Shown one piece after another: positions 49,701 to 58,206 of a stretch of DNA of 58,206 nucleotides. The stretch lies in NCBI GenBank assembly GCA_000708835.1, contig DF237508.1:1-58206 (forward strand), in the 5' to 3' direction. The translations under genes and the position numbers were made by a program. This stretch comes from Klebsormidium nitens. Taxonomy: Eukaryota > Streptophyta > Klebsormidiophyceae > Klebsormidiales > Klebsormidiaceae. The stretch's first letter is position 1; the number at the start of each line of letters is the position of its first letter. The notes under the pieces were generated by a model. The model was not told where the DNA came from, made no database searches, and saw nothing but the letters and a program-made list of their open reading frames with translations.

Positions 49701-51608
49701 AAGGCCGACCTGGAGCAGGCGCGCAGCATCCTGCACCGCGCCACCGGGACGTTTGTCAAGCGCAAGCCTGACATCCACCTGTTCGCCGCGCGCTTTGAGG
49801 AGTCTTATGGAAACACCGATGCGGCGCTGGCCTCCTTCGAGCTGCTGCAAAAGGACGTGGCACCGTCGCTTCTGGAGGCGATCTTCAAGCACGCCAACTT
49901 CCTGAACAGGCAGGGCAAGCCCGACGCGGCCGTGGCCGTGTACGAGGCCGCGTTTGCTGCCGAGAGCGCGAAGGAGGAGAGCAAGACCCTGCCGTTCCTG
50001 GCCCTGCAATACGCCCGGTTCCTGTACCACTCCCTGAATCAGATCGACAAGGCACGGGAGGTGTACACCACCGCCCTAGAGAAAGTTTCGACGTCGAAGG
50101 TGCTCTGGGAGGGGGCCATTCTGCTCGAGTCGCTGCTGCCGGGCGAAGACCGAGTGGGCCGGGTGCAGGGTCTGATTCAGAAGGCTCTGGCGGCAACGAC
50201 AGCGGCCGGAACGCCAGCCTTGGCTGCTACCGACCGGGAGGAGCTGTCTGCTTACTCGATCGAGGTGAGGCGAAAGCGTTCTGCGAATTCAACGGTTCTT
50301 GCAATTTTGTACTTGAACGTCTACGAGTGTTTCCTGCCTTGCATTCTGCAGCGGGTCGCCTCCTGCTGTCCTGCTCTTGAAGGAGAGCAGTTGACCGTTT
50401 TTTACCATTCAAAACCGGAATGGGTCATCGCTTCTCCTTGTCCTCGCAAATTCGTTATCGCCTGTGTTGCTGGCGACCTGCATCATTCCTAACGCCTAAC
50501 CCTTACCTCGTATACGATGCGCTCCATCTGTTCCAGACAGCACGGACTGCTCGATTCCTGACTCTCACTCACGCCGGTCTCTGCCCAGGTTGCTGACCTG
50601 TACGGCGACATCGCCACCGTCCGCAAGACAGAAGCGGAGCACCGCAAAGTCTTCCCACCCAAGCGGCCCGTGGCGCCGGACACCCGCAAGCGGGCCGCCG
50701 AGACGACGCCGCAGCCGAGCAAACACAAGCCGTACGAGCGCTCCCCTTCCGCCGGAGCCTATGCCAACGGAGGCTACGGCTATCAGGGCTACCAGGCTCC
50801 GCATCAGGCTTACCAAGCGCCGGCGGCTGCTGCGGCACCCGCCCCAGCGCCGTACTATCCTCCGGTAAGTGCGGTATACAAGCTTGACATTGGTTTTCGA
50901 GTGCTGAGACCAGTCTAGATTGGTCGTACCTGTCTGGACTTTTGAGTTCTGATGAGTCAGTTGCCCTTCCACTCCCATCAAAAGATCTGCCAGGCAGGCT
51001 GAAGTGAGTGATGGCAACACAAAACTTCTGAGAGAGCAGCATGGAATCCAGTGAATAGGACTGGTCCAATTGGCAGATCCAGTGCATCCGCGAAGTTGGT
51101 TATCTGCTCGCTTCATGTTTTTTGTCGGACGCAATATGATGGTCTCTTACCCGGTTGTGCAGAGTGCTTACCAGCAGCCGGCTGCCTATCCGGGCTACTA
51201 CCCGCCTCAGCAACCGGCGCAACCATACTACCCACCAAGCTATCAACAACCGGTAGGTCTCCTTCCTTGATGCTGGATTTGCTTTTCGTCAAGCCTTATT
51301 TCGACCGTGCTGTGATTGTTGAGACCTGTTCGTACGGATGGAGACGCTGTCATGGCTGGGAAGATTCGCATCAGAGTGTTTTTTCTTTTTCCCGTACTCG
51401 ATGCTGGCTTGGGGTCTTCTGGAAGCATCATTTTACCCAGTGACGAGGCGTTCCTGGCTCGTCTCTTCAGTGTGATTCCTTTCAGCGTGCTTGTGCATCT
51501 CCTGACGTTGATGTTGATGAACTGCAGGCTTACCCTCCTGCACCCGCTCCAGCAGCAGCACCAGCAGCTGCACCACCGGCCCCCTACTACCCGGGCTACT
51601 ATCAGTAG
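46701..51608 (+). CDS. PRP39: PRP39, HAT-repeat U1 snRNP splicing factor
   Basis: Scaffold protein of the U1 snRNP involved in 5' splice-site selection. Exons 46701-46884, 47248-47459, 47653-47882, 48654-48821, 49033-49348, 49617-50264, 50589-50864, 51163-51252 and 51528-51608 join in phase to 734 residues. An acidic, Ala/Pro-rich N-terminus precedes half-a-TPR (HAT) repeats: [75 protein letters not shown] joined to ALKTYERAVIATANYPEYW, then KHANFLNRQGKPDAAVAVYE and QYARFLYHSLNQIDKAREVY. The join across 49348/49617 matches the family without a gap. The C-terminus is a low-complexity Tyr/Pro/Gln/Ala tail (YPGYYPPQQPAQPYYPPSYQ) of the kind that can phase-separate or bind other splicing factors. 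Divergent from the unknown gene, convergent with the DenD gene. Confidence 0.92.
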
Positions 51609-52684
51609 ATACAGGCCCTTGTTTGTTGTGTCTGCGTATGCAATTCAAAGATGGTCAAGGGTCAGAATTGAGCAGTCTTTTGAACAGGATAGCATGACTG
51701 TCGCGTGAGCTGAACTAACTTGTTGCTTGTCAAACAAGTCATTCCATATTCTGTTCTTACGGGAGCCGTGTTTGTTTCTTACGGGAGCCGTGTTTGTTTC
51801 ATGCTACACCCAAAAACACTCATTGTAACAGGCTATTTGCATGAAGCGTTTTCATTGCACGTTCTTTCAAGCAATAGAATAATAGAATCTGATTCTATTG
51901 AAGGATCTCGCGAAGGGTGCTTACCCAAAACATGGTCCAGTAAGGAGCCTGCAACCAAGATGACATGATCCAACTGAGAGGTATTCCAAGTTCGGTCATG
52001 GTACATGCCTCAAATGCGAACGGACCGGCCATTGGATCATGCAATGCGCGTGCACCGTGGCACGAGCTCGATTGTCCAATTCGGACTGATTAATGGGGAT
52101 TCCCATGGGGAGCTTATTATATAGTGGCAGTATCAGCAGGCTGATTGCATGCATGGTACCGTACAATTAAGCCTGTAACGTACGCCGTCTGCACAAAAAT
52201 ATATATGGACAGAATGTTCGCCGTCGACATGGTACATATACAGGATAGCTAAGTAAACGCAGTTGCGGTTGATCGGAATGCATGCATGTGCGTGCCACAT
52301 CATCTTATGAATGCATCAAATATAAGAAACTGCCTCGTGCCTGCATGATGTGCCTGCATCTAGCAGTTGCCGCCCAATTGCATAGCCGCATATAATGTGC
52401 AGGGATACCTGCATATTTGAAGCCTGTGGATCGAGACCTCCGATTGCGATGCGGACGCAACTACCAAAAGCATGGCGGCTGATTGTGGCATCATCTCCCC
52501 GCTGCATCAAACGGACTGGTCGAAAACATACCGCCGATTATCATTGCGTCAGACGGCAATCCGACCACTCGATCGATTCCCGCATTTCATCTCCGAAATT
52601 GAAAGTGTCTCCTATGGTACACATGACCGGCCAACCGATGCTGCACGCCCCTCTCGGACACCCAGTATCAACACCCCTTCGTAA
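51609..52684. other. Convergent intergenic region between PRP39 and the DenD-like gene
   Basis: About 1.1 kb with the 3' ends of both genes. It has a 22-base tandem duplication near 51754-51799 (TTCTTACGGGAGCCGTGTTT, period 22), probably in the PRP39 3' untranslated region, and many CATGCATG/GGTACC-type words around 52140-52290. No gene is supported. Confidence 0.5.
51754..51799. repeat. 22-base tandem duplication in the PRP39 3' flank
   Basis: Two adjacent units reading TTCTTACGGGAGCCGTGTTT plus GT, starting near 51754 and 51776. It lies about 150 bases past the PRP39 stop codon. Confidence 0.7.
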
Positions 52685-55600
52685 CTATCTAGACATTTTC
52701 AAGTCGTCTTGTACAAAAGCTTGTACAACGTCGTCAATACTCCTGCAGGGAAGCCAAACATGGGGTATTCATTGCACAATAATGCCGACAAACGCATGGG
52801 CCTTTCTCAGGTTACGACGAAGATATATTAGTGCCTCCCTTCCAGTGCCGCAACAAAGTGTCAACCTGAGAGCGTGCGCTCATCCGTACGGCACTTGCAT
52901 GCTAGGTCTCAAACCGTCGGCTTTTGGATTCGGTAGAACCATACAGCTCGCACCAACGATGGACAAAAGTCGCCAACTACGAAAAAGGGTGCGGAGCGCA
53001 GAGTGTCTCATCTTACCGGTCTGCCTCGAAGCCCAGGCTGCTAGCCACCGGTGTCTCGATCCGACCGGGCCAGGAACTTACGATCCGCTCAATATCTGGC
53101 TGCTTTTCCAACCGGACCTGGAAAGAAGTACAGCGGAAACGTCAGGCTGTCGTCACCCCCTCCGGCGCAGGTTGCCAACCCAACTAGAACAGAGTGTTCC
53201 AAAGCAGAAGCCGGACGAGAGTTGCACGGTGGACTTGACTTAACGTGGCAAAGTGGAAAGGGGTGGCAAGGGGCTACTTACAAGTGGGTCCAAAGACTGC
53301 CGGCTCACATTTTCTCTCTCTCACCATATTCTGCACTTTGCAGAGCCGTTGCTCTTTTACCGGAGAAGCAAACGGGCGAGCTAGTGACTTTCCTAGCACG
53401 GGTGCAAAGTCAATAATCAAACAAAGACTCGGCTTCTTTGGCAGCAGGATTGCCGGATGATTGCTTGATCGCTCGCTTGGGAGTCCGTTCAAGCAAACAC
53501 GGAGCCCACTGACCACTTCTTCCTTTCTTTTGGTCTTAAAGCACAAATGTAGCACAGATATAGTCAGGTGCGTGGATTACAACCGCAATCCTCAAAATTC
53601 CTATGTGTAAGTCCTGGCGACGATCTCATAAGCGATCAGGAAGCGGCATCGCTTACCAGCTCTCGCCGGCCGCCTGCCCGCACCATAGCGTCAACCAGCT
53701 CTCCTGCCGTTACCTGCGGGCGCGATCAAAGGCGAATTGGATGACGGCGTAGTACTCCAATGTTCTCTTTGATTTGATCCGCTTCCCTTTCATTTTCTGG
53801 TGGGAAGTTGTGGCCTACCCTTCCGCTCGACAGAGGAAGGCGCCGCAACCTCTTTTGGAGCTTTATGCTCCTTTTGACACGACACGCTCCTTCCGGCAGC
53901 AGATTTGAGAAGCAAACAAGAATCTAATCTCGGTCGGAAAAGACCAGTTCACCCTTGGCCCGTCAGTCAAATAGACCCTAAGTGGATTTTCTGATTTTCT
54001 GGAGCCACTTATAGACAGCAAACGCGTTTCTGAGGGGCTGTCCTCAATAAACTGTTGCTCGTGAAAACCAGAACAGAGTCTAAGGAAGAGGAGAAGAGTG
54101 ACCCGTTAAGTGGTAGTGCGATTGACGGCAATGATTAAGCCCTTCCTTTAGCTAGGTAACCCAGCTTTCGTCTCGACCAACCCGGCTGCCTTTGAGTGCC
54201 TTTATTTCATGAACCAGGTGCGGTTAGGGTAGGGGTTACTCACCGATAATCCGGGCAAGGTTATGACCAGGGGCCCGGTTCCGGCCGGTAGTTTGTGCGC
54301 TCGTATCAGGTTCTCGACCACTTTCCGAGGGGACTGCGCAACAGAAAGGCAGCATCGGATTCCTAGCTCATTGGCTGACGTCAGCAAGAGGCGATCGTGA
54401 CGTCCCCGGAGGAGACGCTTGTGTCAATGTCAACTGCGATGTCCGGATGGCTCCAAAAGAGTGTCCTTAGCCTGAGTCACGCAGTTGCATCAAATCACAA
54501 AACTTCGGAATCGAAGTGTTTGAGACTATCGCCCTTCCTTTACGCAAGGGGAGGTGTAAGTAGAAGAATTCAGCCGCTCTTCATTTCTGGAGCTCGGCTA
54601 CACCTGGTTATGTACAATCCATCCTAAGACCTCAATCCGTCATTCCCAGTCTTACGGGCGCTGACATCAGCGGACCCCTAATGCCAGAGTCGTGAAAGCT
54701 GACGGGAAGAAGCACGCCGGGCAGGTCAACAAAGAGAGATCGCACCTTGTCAGATACTTTGGGGGGGGTTTGGTCTCCGTTGGGGACCTTCTGGCTCTGG
54801 TACGTACCTGTATCCAGACGGGCGTGTCGAGATCCACCGGGCAAACGGAAGGTTGCCCTTGAAGCGGCTCGCGAATGATGCCCGAAGCGAAAGAAGAAGC
54901 CGCTTTGTTCGGCCTGCAAAAGTCACGTAGTTTTCGTGGCCTTTCCAGTCAGCGTCTCGATCTGCGAAGTCAACGACTTAAGGGCTGGCCCTTTTTAACG
55001 CCGCTACTGTGAAGGACTTTCTAACTGCTTCTACTCTAGAGTGGAAGACTAGCGCCGCGTTCGGTGCCGTTTGTCTCTCAGCTGAACGGAAAGCGCGATC
55101 AGGAGTAACTCTTTAGGAGGGGCTTTCAGATGGCTGGGAAGACCTCTTTTCGCATCAGTTATAGCGGAGGTCTCTGAGATGGAGAGGAGGGCCCGGACTC
55201 TAGTTGACAAAGCCGCATCTGTAAAAACTCCAGAGAAAATACCTGAATACGAAAGAAGGGCTCAATCAGCAGGCTCAACGAACTAGAGCGGGGCTCACTT
55301 TCCCGGCCGGACGACGACTGTGGGCAATCGGACGGCCCGCCCGTCGATGAAGCCCTTCCGAGTAGCATCCGCAACCAACAACTCTGCCATGCCTTTCTGC
55401 GAACGTACAAAAGCAGACAGATATTTGTTGGTAAGGATAGAAAACAGACTGGCTTGACCATTCGCCTTCATAGCTTGCAGGCCTTCATCCTTTTAACAGT
55501 GGGAAGATGCTTACTCGGGACGGTTGTGAACCAGTGTTCTACTTTCGATGTTTTGCCTTTCAACCCGTCCGCTGCTTTTGATTTAGTGGGTGGTTACTTC

Positions 55601-58168
55601 AATCAGTATCTGTAAGACGTGAGGCAAGGCCGTCCTGATTGCTTTTGATGATTGACCGGCTCTTATGAATTAGTGTTTCTTATCCTCCTAATTATCGCAG
55701 GCAGTAGAATATCCGTCTTTTTGAATATTCACCACTGACAATGTGCATTCCACGACTGGATAATATTTAATCCAGGCGCTTCAAACGCTTACTTTCTGAA
55801 ATGAGCAACCGCAGGCGAAGCTGCGTAAAGCTGTGAAGTGGAGAGCCGACAAGCGTGGGTCAATTGACAGCTCACCTCGGCCCCATAGGAAGATTGGGGT
55901 GTGATAGCGGTAGTCTCCGTAAATGACAGCTGGCGCTTCCGTATCGAGTTCGCGTCGTGCAACTCCTGCGAAGGGCACGTGGATCATTCGTCATGACGGG
56001 ATCTTTGTCTGCCGGATGCGTAGTCTGCTACCAGAGGACTTCGATCATCAGTGAACCTGGAAACGTAAGAAAGCTCACCCACGAGAGATCACAGGCACAG
56101 ACGTCACATGCAACGCAAGCTTTCGAAAGAAGCACCGACATGTAGCTCTCCCTTTCCTCGAGCCAAAGGAAAGTTTCCTGTCTACGCATCTCTCGCATGG
56201 GCATCCAGTCTCAAGGAAAATGGCAAGATGAGGGCAAGCCTCGCAAACAGAAAAGGAACCTATCGAAGGAGGGGAGAGGTGTTCCTGGAATCCAAGCACA
56301 ACTTAAGAAGCTCCTGTAAGAAAAGTGGTCTGCACGGCATCCCTTACCTGGCGAGGTATACCAAAGACCGCCACCGAGCTGGTGAAAATGAGCGTCGGCC
56401 TTGTCTTCAAGGCTCGGGCCCTTTCAACGATCGCTCTCGTAGCATCGAAGTTGACCTGCAAGCAACGGTCACATTAAGATGAGAGAAGCGCCTTGCTCTT
56501 GGTATTATAGACCATTCTTCTTGGGTCGTGAACATGTAGCAAAGGAAGCAACACAATCAAAACTAGTGACCACCAAGTCTGTCCGGGCTGAACGCATGGG
56601 GGAAGGGGTGTCCGGCGCTGGCATCAAAAACTTCAGACGCTGAGACTCCTACTCGGGTTGAACGACTGCCTGATAAATGGCGCCAAGGTATATTACGAAA
56701 GAGAGCTCACGACAACTGTAGGATTAGCAGGAGCTTGTCAGGAGTAGAGTGGCAGAACAGCTCGTGCATGCCACCGGCTCGCAAACCTTTGCGTTGAAAT
56801 GGGTAACTCCAAAAGTGTCTCACTTTCATCCCCAGGTCGTAGTCACTCTCTGCATGAGAGCTCACGATGGCAGCCAGGTGAAAGATGCTGCACAGAAGAA
56901 TCCATCCTCATTGAAACACCTCAGATCTGCTGATTATGCAAACTGACCCGATTCACCTTGAAAGAAATTATGACGCCCATTTGCAATAAACGTGAAACTC
57001 TTGGACAAATGAAAAGTGCCTCTTCTGCAATTCTTCGATTCCGCACTGAAAGGGTTTCCAGGGCTGCTAGACAGCGGCCAGACTCATAATGAGTAGGTCG
57101 CATCACTTGCCTAGTTAGCTGGCTATTTCGGGCGGGCGCACTCTGAGTGCTGCATTCTCTTGTGCAACCACTGGGGACAATTGCTGCCAACATTGGTCGA
57201 TGGATTAAACTTCACCAGACCAAGACATGCTACCTCCCGGCAAACAGTAGGTGTCTCATACAATAACTGGGATGATTGATACCTGGTTACGTCTTCCGTG
57301 AGTACACTTGCCAGAAAAGAGGGGTCCGTGATGTCCCCTGTAACCTGGGCAACAAAATGCAGGTCATCAAACTAGACAAAAGCCTGAAACATGTTCAGAT
57401 CTGTCAAGGTTATGGTTTACAGGCTTCTCTAGAAGCACTCATGACGTTGGTCGCCAACTTTGTGTGGCTCGTCAGGGATACACCCAGCGATATCTGGACA
57501 AGCGATGTGATTTATTGACAGTCAAGGAGCCTAAAAGTTGGGGAGGGCCCATAAGAGGAGAACCATTACACTCAGTAGCAAGTGGCCCCACTTTGGTCCC
57601 AGCGACGTCTCTGTATGCCCAAAGAAGAAGAGTTGCTGAGACGCGATGACTAAGCCAACCGGTTGTGATAGTTTGGCAAGGTTGGCATATCTAAAGCCAC
57701 CAGAACGCAACACTCAATTGACCCTCAAAACCCGCTTTGGTGGTCCTGTCGCCTGCCAAATCTGCCTACAAAGTGAGGACAAGTTTTTAAACCCCGCCCA
57801 GCTTACATTCATTGCAGCAAGCGACTAGCTGACAGAGACTTCAAACGCCCGTGCGTGTCTTGCATGATCAAAGCAGACCTCCTCAGCAGCTTATGAAACA
57901 ACTTCAAACAGCCCCGGCAGAAAATGAGCATGCAATGTGGGTGCAACCGCCTCATTCAATCATGGAAATTAAAATGCTGATATGGTGGCCTCACATGCTG
58001 AGCTCCTGGAATAGGTTCCACCGGTTCCAGAATGTCTACAAGGAGAAGCTTGGTTCCACCGTCCGATTGCTCATTGGATGGCCCCGGCGCAACGGCCTGG
58101 TCTTTAATGAGAGCTCTCGCCAGGCGCTGACCCAGAAAGCCTGCACCACCACTTATCAGGATCGTCAT
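52685..58168 (-). CDS. denD-like: NAD-dependent epimerase/dehydratase, D-erythronate dehydrogenase type
   Basis: Extended short-chain dehydrogenase. Exons 57995-58168, 57283-57344, 56824-56887, 56348-56455, 55876-55965, 55299-55396, 54808-54913, 54244-54333, 53657-53713, 53017-53117 and 52685-52742 join in phase to 335 residues, the usual DenD length. Visible motifs: N-terminal NAD-binding G-G-x-G-F-L-G (MTILISGGAGFLGQRLARAL), acidic D after the second strand (LLLVD), SIFHLAAIVSSHAESDYDLG, VNFDATRAIVERARAL, the catalytic Ser region LIFTSSVAVFG, and YxxxK formed across an exon join (SSYGAE then KGMAELLVAD). The family hallmark DGRAVRLPTVVVRPG then KPNKAASSFASGIIREPLQG is complete. DenD oxidises D-erythronate in bacterial four-carbon acid catabolism; the substrate here is inferred. 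Bacterial in character but fully adapted to introns. Confidence 0.88.
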
Positions 58169-58206
58169 CTTTAGCCTACAATATGCAAGTTCTCAGGGGC
58201 TGAGCT

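Noticed and set aside
57110-57200. Minus-strand LAAIVPSG that resembles the DenD motif HLAAIVSG
   Set aside because: The true exon at 56824-56887 gives IFHLAAIVSSHAESDYDLG with correct phase; the lookalike has no suitable borders.

Overview
The window reads as nuclear DNA of a green-plant-lineage eukaryote, most likely a streptophyte (charophyte) alga resembling Klebsormidium. Reasons: every gene I could rebuild is cut by many spliceosomal introns with GT..CAG borders; exons are GC-rich and introns AT-richer; the proteins are eukaryotic housekeeping types (TIM22, NAA30, PRP39); and CCCTAAA/TTTAGGG-like motifs of the plant telomere type occur in introns. The species is an inference. All exons were built by hand from reading frame, splice sites and phase. 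All six models close in phase with one stop.

Layout. 1-1540: no certain gene, a cluster of nested inverted repeats at the left edge and one possible orphan exon. 1541-33884 (minus): one giant gene of 38 exons encoding a fibrocystin-L (PKHD1L1)-type cell-surface protein of about 4286 residues: signal peptide, about 14 IPT/TIG domains, two PA14 domains, two G8 domains each followed by parallel beta-helix repeats, one membrane span and a Pro/Ala/Ser-rich cytoplasmic tail. 35519-37928 (minus): TIM22, mitochondrial inner-membrane translocase subunit. 38440-41184 (plus): NAA30, catalytic subunit of the NatC N-terminal acetyltransferase. 42215-45935 (minus): an unrecognised Cys-rich, probably nuclear protein. 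46701-51608 (plus): PRP39, a HAT-repeat U1 snRNP splicing factor. 52685-58168 (minus): an NAD-dependent epimerase/dehydratase of the D-erythronate dehydrogenase (DenD) type, bacterial in character but with ten introns.

TIM22/NAA30 and the unknown gene/PRP39 are head-to-head pairs that may share promoters. NAA30/unknown gene and PRP39/DenD are tail-to-tail. The genes do not form one pathway.

The most unusual content is in the fibrocystin-L gene. At five exon-intron junctions the edge of the exon, with its splice site, is tandemly duplicated into the neighbouring intron (up to six copies); some copies keep the reading frame. The same gene is rich in the palindrome TGACGTCA (17 of the 18 copies I found in the window, where about one is expected by chance), used in more than one codon frame.
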